Source: Akkermansia muciniphila (GTDB taxonomy: Bacteria > Verrucomicrobiota > Verrucomicrobiia > Opitutales > UBA953). Taken from it: a DNA stretch of 64,000 bases. The position numbers and the translations under genes are program-made. Below, one piece after another: positions 28,081 to 37,801 of the stretch. The notes beneath the pieces are model-generated. The model saw only the letters and a program-made list of their open reading frames with translations, was not told where the DNA came from and did no database searches. Numbering within the stretch: the stretch's first letter is position 1; each line of letters opens with the position of its first letter. The stretch covers positions 1-64,000 of the forward strand of contig CALQLO010000010.1 in assembly GCA_943331445.1 (NCBI GenBank), written 5' to 3'.

Positions 28081-29473
28081 GTCCCTCTTATTCGCCCTTC
28101 TGCTGACCTGCCTCTCGGCCTTGGCGGCCGACAAGCCCAACATCCTGATCATCTTCGCCGATGACCTTGGTTACGGCGACATCGGCGTGCATGGCGGCAA
28201 AATCATCCCCACCCCCAACATCGATGCGCTCGCAGCCAGTGGCGTGCGCTGCACGTCGGGCTACGTCACCTGTCCGTATTGCAGCCCATCACGCGCAGGC
28301 ATGCTCACCGGCCGAGCTCAAACGCGCTTTGGCCATGAGTTCAACCCACACGTCGGCAAGGAAGCCGAACTCGGCCTACCGCTCGATCAACGGACGATTG
28401 CGAACGAACTGCACGACGTTGGCTACGCGACTTCCTTGATTGGCAAGTGGCACCAAGGCTTCGACAAGCCGCACCACCCCAACTCCCGCGGCTTCGACGA
28501 GTTCTTCGGCTTCCTCGTCGGCGGACACAACTACGCCCAGCACCCGGACGCCGACCCCGAATTCGGCTCGGGTCACTCGCACAACATGATCTACCGCGGC
28601 GACAAGTTGCAAAAGCTGGACGGCTTCCTCACCGACATCTTCACCGACGAAGCCATCAGCTTCGTGGACCGCAACAAGCAGAAGCCCTGGATGCTCTACC
28701 TGGCTTATAACGCCGTCCACACGCCGCTGGAAATCTCACCGTCCATCGCCTCCCGCATCCCAGCCGGAGTGACCGATCCCAATCGCCGCGGCTACCTCGG
28801 ACTCCTCCTCGGCCTCGATGACGCCATCGGGCGCCTCACCGCCCACCTCAAGGCAACCGGGGCCGACAAGAACACCCTTGTCCTGTTCGTCAGCGATAAC
28901 GGCGGTGCTGGACGCAAACCTTACCTCGCCTACAACACCGGCGTAAACACTCCGCTCCGCGGCGACAAAGGCCAGACCCTGGAGGGCGGTATCCGCGTTC
29001 CGTTCTTCGCCTCATGGCCCGGCAAACTACCAGCCGGCACCACCTACGACCGCCCCGTCTCAACCCTGGACTTCCTCCCCACCGCTTGTGAGCTCGCCGG
29101 CGCAAAACAAGCGGACGGAGTCGAAGGCGTGAATCTGCTGCCTTACCTGTCGGGCGCAAACAAGTCGGCCCCACATGCAACCCTCTCTTGGCGCTTCGGT
29201 CCGCAGAAGGCGATTCGCCAAGGCGACTGGAAACTCACCGACGCGCGCGACTTTGACACGAAGACCCAGAGCGGCTGGCGGCTTTACGACCTCTCGAAAG
29301 ATATCGGCGAAGCCCATGACCTCTCCGCCCAGTTTCCCGACAAGAAGGCCGAGCTCATCAAACTTTGGGAGGAATGGGACAGCCATAACATCGCCCCCAA
29401 GTGGCACGGCAGCATCACCGAGGACCCCACGGCTCCGGGACCAAAACCCGCCGTAAAGAAGAAGTCTAAGTAA
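28073..29473 (+). CDS. Secreted type I sulfatase (arylsulfatase-like)
   Basis: From ATG 28073 the product is 466 residues with a signal peptide (MLKSLLFALLLTCLSALA). The formylglycine motif CSPSR is at residues 70-74 (Cys70 would be oxidised), preceded by the metal-site FADDLGYGD and followed by GKWHQGF and SDNGGAGRKPYL. It is a full-length S1-family enzyme that hydrolyses sulfate esters, probably on a polysaccharide in the periplasm or at the surface. The start inside the MFS gene is preferred because it gives the signal peptide and an eight-base overlap. No sulfatase-maturation gene is in the window. Inverted repeats follow the stop. Confidence 0.94.
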   Translation: MLKSLLFALLLTCLSALAADKPNILIIFADDLGYGDIGVHGGKIIPTPNIDALAASGVRCTSGYVTCPYCSPSRAGMLTGRAQTRFGHEFNPHVGKEAELGLPLDQRTIANELHDVGYATSLIGKWHQGFDKPHHPNSRGFDEFFGFLVGGHNYAQHPDADPEFGSGHSHNMIYRGDKLQKLDGFLTDIFTDEAISFVDRNKQKPWMLYLAYNAVHTPLEISPSIASRIPAGVTDPNRRGYLGLLLGLDDAIGRLTAHLKATGADKNTLVLFVSDNGGAGRKPYLAYNTGVNTPLRGDKGQTLEGGIRVPFFASWPGKLPAGTTYDRPVSTLDFLPTACELAGAKQADGVEGVNLLPYLSGANKSAPHATLSWRFGPQKAIRQGDWKLTDARDFDTKTQSGWRLYDLSKDIGEAHDLSAQFPDKKAELIKLWEEWDSHNIAPKWHGSITEDPTAPGPKPAVKKKSK

Positions 29474-29483
29474 AGGGCGGGCT

Positions 29484-29506
29484 AAATACGGCCGGCCGTA
29501 GTATTT
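29484..29506. repeat. Inverted repeat, possible terminator
   Basis: AAATAC-GGCCGGCC-GTAGTATTT contains the perfect palindrome TACGGCCGGCCGTA at 29487-29500 with AAAT/ATTT flanks. It lies 11 bases after the sulfatase stop. There is no long T-tract, so it may be a terminator or a protein-binding site. Confidence 0.4.
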
Positions 29507-29572
29507 ATACGACCAGCCTTGCCATTTCTGTGCTAATTCTAGTGCACACGTCTCGGTATTAATACCCAGACG

Positions 29573-29598
29573 GGAACAAGCCACGGGTTCAGCCTATC
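29573..29598 (+). promoter_or_regulatory. ECF-sigma-like promoter, GGAAC-N18-ATC
   Basis: GGAAC at 29573-29577 and ATC at 29596-29598 are 18 bases apart, the same layout as at 44849. The site lies 72 bases before the 29671 cytochrome gene. The palindrome GGTATTAATACC occurs just upstream (about 29554-29565). Confidence 0.4.
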
Positions 29599-29613
29599 TA
29601 AACCCAGATAGGC
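29592..29613. repeat. Hairpin in leader of the 29671 gene
   Basis: GCCTATCT (29592-29599) and AGATAGGC (29606-29613) form a perfect 8-bp stem with a 6-base loop. It overlaps the proposed -10 of the ECF-like site and would lie near the 5' end of the leader RNA. Confidence 0.5.
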
Positions 29614-29670
29614 CTTAATTCGACTTCACATCCCCGAAAGCACAGTTTTATTACAGCCCACCCCTTCCCC

Positions 29671-32600
29671 ATGCGAAAGCCCCTCTTGGCGCTCCTGCCC
29701 TTCCTCGTATCCGCCTCCTTCGCGGCATCCGATCAAGTTCAATTCAACCGCGATATCCGCCCGATTATCGCCGACAACTGTTTCCACTGCCACGGCCCAG
29801 ACCCTGGCTCACGTAAAGCCGGCCTCCGCCTCGACACCGAAGCCGGCTTTTTCGCCGCGCGCATGAACAAGGACGGCAAAGAAGAACCCGCGACCATCAT
29901 CAAGGGAAACCCAGCCAAGAGCAGCCTCTTTGCCCGCATCTCTTCGACCGATCAAGATGAGATCATGCCTCCGCCCAAGGAGCATAAGACCCTCAAGCCC
30001 GACCAGATCGCCTTAATCAAACACTGGATCGAACAAGGCGCCCCGTGGCAGCCGCACTGGTCACTCATCGCCCCGACCCAACCTGCCCTTCCGCAAGTCG
30101 CCGATGCTGCCTGGTCTAAAAATCCTATCGACCGTTTCATCGGAAGCAAACTCGCCGCCGCCGGCCTGAAGCCCGCCCCTGAAGCTGATGCGCACGCCCT
30201 CATCCGCCGCATCTCGCTCGATGTCACCGGCCTCCCTCCCTCGCCGGCGATTCTCGCCAAGTACCTGCCGAAGAATGGCGATCACCTCATCGACCCCCAA
30301 ATTGGCCAGCTCATTGATGAATTGATGGCCCAACCTGTTTACGGCGAACACCGCGCCCGCTACTGGCTCGATGCCGCCCGCTACTCCGACACCCACGGAC
30401 TGCACTTCGATGCCTACCGTGAAATGTGGGCCTACCGCGACTGGGTCGTGAAAGCCTATAACCGCAATCAGCCCTTCGACCAGTTCACTGTCGAGCAACT
30501 CGCGGGCGACCTCCTCCCCAAACCGACCGACGAGCAACTCATCGCCACTGGCCTCCAGCGTTGCAACATTACCACCAACGAAGGGGGCACCATCGCCGAG
30601 GAAAATCTCGCGAACTATGCCGCCGACCGCGTGCAGACCATGGGCTGGGTTTTCCTCGGCTTGACCACCAATTGCGCCCAGTGCCACGACCATAAATTCG
30701 ACCCTTTCACGCAAAAGGATTATTACTCGATGGCAGCGTTCTTCCGCAACACCACCCAAGGAGCCCTCGATGGCAACGTGAAGGACGGCAACGGTCCAGT
30801 ACTCGTCATGCCCGCAGATGCTGATCGTGCTCGCTGGGTCGGCCTGCCGGACGAAATCGCCGGAGCTAAAACCAAAGTCCAAGCAAGCCGCACCGCGGCT
30901 CGCCCCGAATTCACGACGTGGATCGCCAAGGTTAAGCCGCAGGACCTCAATGCTGACTTCCCCGCCAAAGATCTCATCGCACGCCTCGCACTCAACGAAG
31001 GTAAAGGCGTGCCGGCGGGCACCACCGTTAATGGCGAACCAGTCACCTGGAAGGCCGACGGCAAACTCGGCCCGGCTCCCTCCTTCAAGAAAGGTTCGAA
31101 CCTTGTCATCGGCGACGCTGGCAATTTCGACACCAAGAAGCCTTTCAGCGTCGGCGCATGGATTCGCCCCACGAAGGTTGAAGGCAACGGCGCCATCGTG
31201 GCCCGCATGGACGACCCGAAGTTCGCGCAAGGCTGGGATTTCTTCCAGGCTGGCAAGAATCTCTCCGTCTACATCATCAGCAAGTGGCCAGATGACGCCC
31301 TCCAGGTCACCACCACCCGCAACCCGCTCAAAGCAGGCACCTGGCAGAACGTCTTCGTGACTTACGATGGCAGCGGAAAGGCCGCCGGCGTGAAATTCTA
31401 CGTTGATGGCGTCCTCGCCGAATCCAAAGGCACCATCGACAAACTGAAGACGGCCTCTCAGTCCACGACCCCGACGCGTATCGGCCAGCGCAGTCAAAGT
31501 GAATTCTTTGAAGGCGATATCCAAGACGTCCTGCTCTACGGCCGCATGCTGAGCGTCACTGATGTCATAACCATCTCGAAGGTCGGGCCGATGCAGCTCC
31601 TCTTGGCCTCCGCCAAACTCGACCAGAAGCAGAAGGACCTAGCCTTTGAGTACTACCTCAACTCTCGCCACGAGGGCTTCAAGCTCTCCACGGTTTCCCT
31701 GGCCAAACTCGAGGGTGAACTGACCGCCATCAAGACCCGCAGCCCAGTCACGCACATCCAGAAAGAGAAAATGGATTCGAAGGCCATGGCCAACATCCTG
31801 ATGCGCGGGGCCTACGATAAGCCCGGCGCTCAAGTCGAAGCCGAAATCCCCGCTGTCCTCGGCAAGCTCCCCGCCGACGCTCCACGCAATCGCCTCGGCC
31901 TCGCCCGCTGGCTCATCAGCGATGCCAACACCCTCACCGCCCGCGTGACCGTGAATCGCATGTGGCAGGAAATCTTCGGCACGGGCCTCGTAAAAACGTC
32001 GGAAGACTTCGGCATTATGGGTAGCCCGCCCACGCACCCCGAGTTGCTCGACTGGCTCGCGCTCGACTTCCGCGCCCATGGCTGGGACATGAAGCGCTTT
32101 TACAAGCAGCTCCTGACCTCCGCCGCCTACCGTCAGGCCGCCGTCATTACGCCCGAAAAGCTCGAGAAGGATCGAGACAATGCGCTCCTTAGCCGTGGAC
32201 CTCGCTTCCGCATGGATGCCGAAATGATCCGCGATTACGCCCTCGCCGCGAGCGGCACGCTCTCGCCCCGCATGGGCGGACCGGGCACCTACCCTTACCA
32301 GCCAGAGAACATCTGGGAAGTGGTGGGCATGCACAACATGTCCTACAAGCAGGACACCGGCGAGAACCTGTATCGCCGGACGATTTACAACTTCTGGAAG
32401 CGCATGGCCGCTCCAGCCAGCCTCGACATCTTCAACGCCCCCTCACGCGAGGCCAGCTGCGTCCGCCGCGATCGCACCAACACCCCGCTCCAAGCGCTCG
32501 TGACGATGAACGACCCGCAGTACGTCGAGGCCTCTCGCCTGCTCGCCCAGCACACCCTGCAGGTTGAAGGCGATGATAACTCCCGCCTCAATGCCGCCGC

Positions 32601-32823
32601 GACCCGCCTGCTCTGCCGCCCACTCAAGGCCAACGAACTCCCCATCCTGACCGCCAGCCTCGCCCAACTGCGTAAGCACTACGGCGCCAATGCCGCGGAC
32701 GCCGACGCCTTACTCAAAGTGGGCGATTCGAAGTCGGACCTAAAACTCCCCAAGACTGAACTGGCCGCCTGGACGATGGTCTGCAGCCAGCTCATGAATC
32801 TCGACGAAGTCCTTAACAAATAA
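29671..32823 (+). CDS. PSCyt1-DUF1549-DUF1553 cytochrome protein with LamG module
   Basis: The 1050-residue protein has a signal peptide (about 1-19) and a cytochrome C domain with CFHCH at 37-41. DUF1549 (about 145-370) includes [13 protein letters not shown] LamG/concanavalin-like domain (about 434-634) shows FSVGAWIRPTKVEGNGAIVA, TWQNVFVTYDGSG and RIGQRSQSEFFEGDIQDVLL. DUF1553 (about 740-1000) carries TARVTVNRMWQEIFGTG and [15 protein letters not shown]. It is the third cytochrome protein of this layout, with a different middle module from those at 1777 and 7377. The DUF1501 partner starts six bases after the stop. The redox role is inferred from family context. Confidence 0.93.
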   Translation: MRKPLLALLPFLVSASFAASDQVQFNRDIRPIIADNCFHCHGPDPGSRKAGLRLDTEAGFFAARMNKDGKEEPATIIKGNPAKSSLFARISSTDQDEIMPPPKEHKTLKPDQIALIKHWIEQGAPWQPHWSLIAPTQPALPQVADAAWSKNPIDRFIGSKLAAAGLKPAPEADAHALIRRISLDVTGLPPSPAILAKYLPKNGDHLIDPQIGQLIDELMAQPVYGEHRARYWLDAARYSDTHGLHFDAYREMWAYRDWVVKAYNRNQPFDQFTVEQLAGDLLPKPTDEQLIATGLQRCNITTNEGGTIAEENLANYAADRVQTMGWVFLGLTTNCAQCHDHKFDPFTQKDYYSMAAFFRNTTQGALDGNVKDGNGPVLVMPADADRARWVGLPDEIAGAKTKVQASRTAARPEFTTWIAKVKPQDLNADFPAKDLIARLALNEGKGVPAGTTVNGEPVTWKADGKLGPAPSFKKGSNLVIGDAGNFDTKKPFSVGAWIRPTKVEGNGAIVARMDDPKFAQGWDFFQAGKNLSVYIISKWPDDALQVTTTRNPLKAGTWQNVFVTYDGSGKAAGVKFYVDGVLAESKGTIDKLKTASQSTTPTRIGQRSQSEFFEGDIQDVLLYGRMLSVTDVITISKVGPMQLLLASAKLDQKQKDLAFEYYLNSRHEGFKLSTVSLAKLEGELTAIKTRSPVTHIQKEKMDSKAMANILMRGAYDKPGAQVEAEIPAVLGKLPADAPRNRLGLARWLISDANTLTARVTVNRMWQEIFGTGLVKTSEDFGIMGSPPTHPELLDWLALDFRAHGWDMKRFYKQLLTSAAYRQAAVITPEKLEKDRDNALLSRGPRFRMDAEMIRDYALAASGTLSPRMGGPGTYPYQPENIWEVVGMHNMSYKQDTGENLYRRTIYNFWKRMAAPASLDIFNAPSREASCVRRDRTNTPLQALVTMNDPQYVEASRLLAQHTLQVEGDDNSRLNAAATRLLCRPLKANELPILTASLAQLRKHYGANAADADALLKVGDSKSDLKLPKTELAAWTMVCSQLMNLDEVLNK

Positions 32824-32829
32824 AATACC

Positions 32830-34275
<1,446 letters not shown>

Positions 34276-34284
34276 CAGAGGTAG

Positions 34285-34305
34285 GGACAGCACCACGTGC
34301 TGTCC
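34285..34305. repeat. Perfect hairpin after DUF1501 gene
   Basis: GGACAGCAC and GTGCTGTCC form a 9-bp perfect stem with a 3-base loop, nine bases after the stop. There is no T-tract. It may stabilise the mRNA 3' end or be a dispersed palindromic repeat; no second copy was seen in this window. Confidence 0.6.
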
Positions 34306-34328
34306 TATGTGCAAAGGTGTAAAAGTAA

Positions 34329-34354
34329 GGGCTAGGCTAACCCCTAGCCCTTTT
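34329..34354 (+). terminator. Intrinsic terminator
   Basis: GGGCTAGG (34329-34336) pairs with CCTAGCCC (34343-34350) around a 6-base loop, followed directly by TTTTCATTT. It is the clearest terminator in the window and ends the cytochrome/DUF1501 operon of 29671-34275. Confidence 0.8.
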
Positions 34355-34453
34355 CATTTCTCAGTGTTCCTCCCCCTACCCCAACCCCCACTTGCATCCA
34401 CCTTTGTCGCCTCTTGCCACCCCCTGCCCCAACCCTACACCTTATCATCCCCG

Positions 34454-35626
34454 ATGGCTAAACTCCGTCTCCTCATCGTCCTACTCGTCCTGACGGGCAT
34501 CGCCCATGCCGCTGATACGGATTGGACCGCGCAAGCCACCTTAGACGCCAAGCAGGACCGCAAGAGCACGCCCTACGACGGCTTCACGCCGAACCGCATG
34601 GTCTGCGACACGACCCTACGCCAACTACCCGATAAGTCCTGGATTCTCTTCATGCTCGCTGGGGGCGACACCGAGCCTTCGCCGCTCAACTACACGGGTG
34701 TCACCCGCAGTACCGACGAGGGTAAGACCTGGTCACCGCTGGCCCCCTTCGATGTCGGTTTCCCGCGCGAAGGCCAGACCATCGGCCAAGGTCCGACCGA
34801 AGTCCTCAACCGCGAGGGGCGTGCCACCCTCTTCTTCTCCACGCATTCCAAGCACTGGGCCAACGACTGGCGCTCCTGGTATCTGACCAGCGATGACTCG
34901 TTCAAAACTTGGAGTAAGCCGGTCGAACTGCCCGGACGCCTTAAGGAGCGCACCTTCATTCGGCCCTCGATGACCACGCGCGACGGACGCATCCTGTTGC
35001 CCTTCCAGCATTACATCGGCCCCGACTCCGAGAAGAACAAAGCTCCGCTGGATCGTGCCTTCACCAATCCGCGTAACGGCATCCTGATGAGCCGCGACGG
35101 CGGTAAGACTTGGTCGGAATTCGGCAATGTCCGCCTCACGACCGACGATCGTTATTTCGGCTGGGCCGAACCCACCATCGCCGAACGCACCGACGGCAGC
35201 ATCGTGATGTTCATCCGCGCCGACAAACTCGGCGGCGTACTCTATCAAGCGACCTCGCCCGACGGAGGCCGCACCTGGCCTGAGTTCGCCGTCAAGACGG
35301 ACATCCCAAACCCCGGCAGCAAGGCCACCCTGTTCCCCCTCGGGGGCGATGCCGTCGCCCTGCTCCACAATCCGAACCCGAAGCGTCGTGCCCCGCTCGC
35401 CCTTTGGATCAGCTTCGACGGCATGAAGACCTGGCCCTACCAGCGCGTGCTCGTCGAGGAAGCTGGCCCCGACCCGCAATACCCAGGCAAGCTCATGAAG
35501 GGTTCGCTGAATTATCCGGACGGGTTCGTCAGTGCGGACAAGCAGTGGTTGCACTTCGCCTTCGATGATGCCCGCCACCGGGCCGTTCATTATAGTGCGA
35601 AACTGCCGCCGCTTCCTGCTAAATAG
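34454..35626 (+). CDS. Secreted sialidase-family (BNR/Asp-box) protein
   Basis: From ATG 34454 (signal peptide MAKLRLLIVLLVLTGIAHA) the protein has 390 residues. It carries Asp-box repeats of the beta-propeller sialidase fold: STDEGKTW, SRDGGKTW, SPDGGRTW and the weaker SFDGMKTW. This matches the exo-alpha-sialidase-like family (PF13088-type) of PVC bacteria. Many members are not proven sialidases, so the exact glycosidic target is open. Earlier in-frame starts have no signal peptide and run through the terminator. The gene stands alone between that terminator and the convergent deacetylase gene, whose stop lies 20 bases away. Confidence 0.85.
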   Translation: MAKLRLLIVLLVLTGIAHAADTDWTAQATLDAKQDRKSTPYDGFTPNRMVCDTTLRQLPDKSWILFMLAGGDTEPSPLNYTGVTRSTDEGKTWSPLAPFDVGFPREGQTIGQGPTEVLNREGRATLFFSTHSKHWANDWRSWYLTSDDSFKTWSKPVELPGRLKERTFIRPSMTTRDGRILLPFQHYIGPDSEKNKAPLDRAFTNPRNGILMSRDGGKTWSEFGNVRLTTDDRYFGWAEPTIAERTDGSIVMFIRADKLGGVLYQATSPDGGRTWPEFAVKTDIPNPGSKATLFPLGGDAVALLHNPNPKRRAPLALWISFDGMKTWPYQRVLVEEAGPDPQYPGKLMKGSLNYPDGFVSADKQWLHFAFDDARHRAVHYSAKLPPLPAK

Positions 35627-35646
35627 TCCGCCGAAAGCGCCAACGG

Positions 35647-36408
35647 TTACTTCGTCGGCGACGGGAGATAGCGGGCGAGATCACGCATCGCAATCACCGT
35701 ACAGCCCGCGGCCTTGAGCTCCGCCATATACGCTTCGAACTTCGCTGGCTCCGTGTTGACCCACGGGTGACGAATGTCGGGCACACCATGGAAAGTCATG
35801 ATGGCAATCTTGCCGTTACGGGCGCCGGCCAACGCTGCCTTGAATTGTTCAAGGGTGCTGGCGGGCTTACTGTCGAAGGCTTGCGGCAAAGTCAGCGGAT
35901 CATCCTTAGCGGGGTCATAGACCCGCGCCCCTCCGGCCCGGGCAAAACGATAGCCGCGCGCGCGCAACACCTCAGCCGCCACGGGACTCGTCGCGTAACC
36001 CGGATAGGAAAATGTCGTGGGCACGGGGATGCCATTTTCGGTACAGCGCTTCTCGATGTGTTCCAAGTCAGCGGCAATCTCCGCCGACTTCTGCGTACTC
36101 ACGCTCTTATGCGCGCGCGTGTGATTACCAATTTCAAACCCATCTGCATTCAACTTCTTGATCTGCTCCCAGGTTAAATAGTGCTCTTTGTCCTGAATAA
36201 ACTCGAAACCCTCGGTGATATAAAAAGTCGCCCCAAAACCATACTTCTTTAGCAGGGGAGCCACCAAGGTGGCGTGGCTGGCAACCGAGTCGTCAAAACT
36301 CAACACGACGACGCCGTCCGGAATCTTCGGCACCGAGGGGGCATCAGCCGCCATCAGGCTAACCAGCATGAGAACACTTGGAAGGATTAGGCGAAGGAAG
36401 AGAGCCAT
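35647..36408 (-). CDS. Secreted polysaccharide deacetylase (NodB-type)
   Basis: This is the only minus-strand gene. The start at 36408 gives a 253-residue product with a signal peptide (MALFLRLILPSVLMLVSLMA). NodB motifs are visible: VVLSFDDS with Asp39/Asp40, and the zinc-ligand motif HTRAH (His96, His100); further on are TFSYPGYATSP and IMTFHGVPDI. It is a carbohydrate esterase family 4-type protein that would remove N- or O-acetyl groups from a polysaccharide or peptidoglycan. The usual TFDDG is SFDDS here, a mild variation. It faces the 34454 gene (convergent) and is divergent from the 36522 lipoprotein gene. Confidence 0.88.
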   Translation of the reverse strand: MALFLRLILPSVLMLVSLMAADAPSVPKIPDGVVVLSFDDSVASHATLVAPLLKKYGFGATFYITEGFEFIQDKEHYLTWEQIKKLNADGFEIGNHTRAHKSVSTQKSAEIAADLEHIEKRCTENGIPVPTTFSYPGYATSPVAAEVLRARGYRFARAGGARVYDPAKDDPLTLPQAFDSKPASTLEQFKAALAGARNGKIAIMTFHGVPDIRHPWVNTEPAKFEAYMAELKAAGCTVIAMRDLARYLPSPTK

Positions 36409-36521
36409 GGGGGTAGTCCGCCCATTGAGCCCTGAACTTGCGCGGGGACAATCCGAATGCATTTGCGAACCCGGCATGAATATTAAGCCTTGGGACACGC
36501 GACCAACCTCCGGTCCTCCCC

Positions 36522-37727
36522 ATGAATTACCGCATCCTTCTCTGCCTCGCCTTTTTACTCGTGGGCTGCTCCACGTCCAAAGAATCGCCCACCCAAGTAA
36601 CGGTGGCTAAGGTTCTGCCTGCCGGCTGGGACGCCAAGGCCGAAGCCGACCGCGTCATGACTGACCTAATCAAGGTCACCACCCCGCAGGTCAAAGGCGC
36701 GCACGACTCCCACCTGGCCATCGTCGGCAACCGTGCCTTCGTCATTTCTGAAGTCAACGACCGCCAAGCCGGTGAAGCCGCAGGTTGGGCTTTCATCTAT
36801 GTCTCCCTTTCCATCGTCGACCTCCGCACGCTCCTCGTGCTCGACACGATGACCGTCGCGCGCTCCGAACAAGCCTTCACCAACGAGACCCTGCCCGTCG
36901 GCGCCTGCTTCGTCCCACGCGTCAAGCAGGTCGGCCCCCAGACGTTGCGCTGCTACTTCGCCAGCGAGCAACCCGGCCGACGGCAGTCGCAGACTTATTA
37001 CCGCGACCTCGATCTGCGCACACTGGTCTTTGAAAATGAAATCCATCGCCTGAAGCTCCAGACCGCCGAAGGGGTCTTCGACCTCCAACCACAACACCTG
37101 TATGCCGAGGCCACCAAACAAGGCTTTAAGCGCAAGCCCGTCGACGCCGGCCTCTACCTTTTCGATAATTTCAAGCAGTTCGATGGGCAGACTTACATCG
37201 CCATCAACAACTACCTCGGGGCGCAGCAGGCCCTCTGCACCATCAACGCCGCCGCGGATACCCTGACAATCGTTGGCCATTTCAACGGCCCTGGTGAGCC
37301 CGCCCTGACTGAGCCTGCGGTCAATCGACTCCCCGATGGTTCCTGGCTCGCAATCTCGCGCAAAGAAAACGGCGACCAAAATTACTGGTTCTCCGAGAGC
37401 AAAGACGGCAAGGCCTGGACCACCGGCGGCGAGAAGGACTTCGTGAAGAAAGGAGCCGCTTCTAAGCCGACCTTTGATAAATTCAAAGGGCTCTATTACC
37501 TCGGCTGGCAGGAACGCGCCACCATCGACAAAGTCGGGCGCAGTATCTTTAATATTGATGTCTCCGCTGACGGTAAGCACTGGGAGCGGAAATACCGCTT
37601 CGAGTCCACGAAGTCCTTCCAAGACCCCACCTTCGTCGAAGCCAACGGGCAGATTTGGTTCAGCGTGACCCAAGGGGACTCCGATCCCAGCCGCAAGGAA
37701 CGTATCATGCTCGGCCGACTGGAGTAA
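36522..37727 (+). CDS. Lipoprotein with sialidase-like beta-propeller
   Basis: The 401-residue protein has a lipoprotein signal with lipobox LVGC (Cys16). It looks like a beta-propeller: SHLAIVGNRAFVISEVND, PAVNRLPDGSWLAISRKENG, FSESKDGKAWTTGG and DVSADGKHWERKY. The last two resemble degenerate Asp boxes. Annotation pipelines would probably call it sialidase-like or hypothetical; I cannot see a sialidase active site. It lies 113 bases from the divergent deacetylase gene, so the two could share a control region. An outer-membrane glycan-binding or glycosidase role is a guess. Confidence 0.72.
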   Translation: MNYRILLCLAFLLVGCSTSKESPTQVTVAKVLPAGWDAKAEADRVMTDLIKVTTPQVKGAHDSHLAIVGNRAFVISEVNDRQAGEAAGWAFIYVSLSIVDLRTLLVLDTMTVARSEQAFTNETLPVGACFVPRVKQVGPQTLRCYFASEQPGRRQSQTYYRDLDLRTLVFENEIHRLKLQTAEGVFDLQPQHLYAEATKQGFKRKPVDAGLYLFDNFKQFDGQTYIAINNYLGAQQALCTINAAADTLTIVGHFNGPGEPALTEPAVNRLPDGSWLAISRKENGDQNYWFSESKDGKAWTTGGEKDFVKKGAASKPTFDKFKGLYYLGWQERATIDKVGRSIFNIDVSADGKHWERKYRFESTKSFQDPTFVEANGQIWFSVTQGDSDPSRKERIMLGRLE

Positions 37728-37751
37728 GGGCCGCTAAGGCAAATTCTCCTC

Positions 37752-37776
37752 GCAACCAAGGGGCCTGCGACCTGTC
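37752..37776 (+). promoter_or_regulatory. ECF-sigma-like promoter, GCAAC-N17-GTC
   Basis: GCAAC (37752-37756) and GTC (37774-37776) are 17 bases apart, within a block of about 39 bases (37738-37776) that is strongly similar to 40068-40106. The GTC lies 25 bases before the 37802 start. Confidence 0.45.
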
Positions 37777-37801
37777 CTAAGGACTATCGGCTACCCCGCC
37801 G

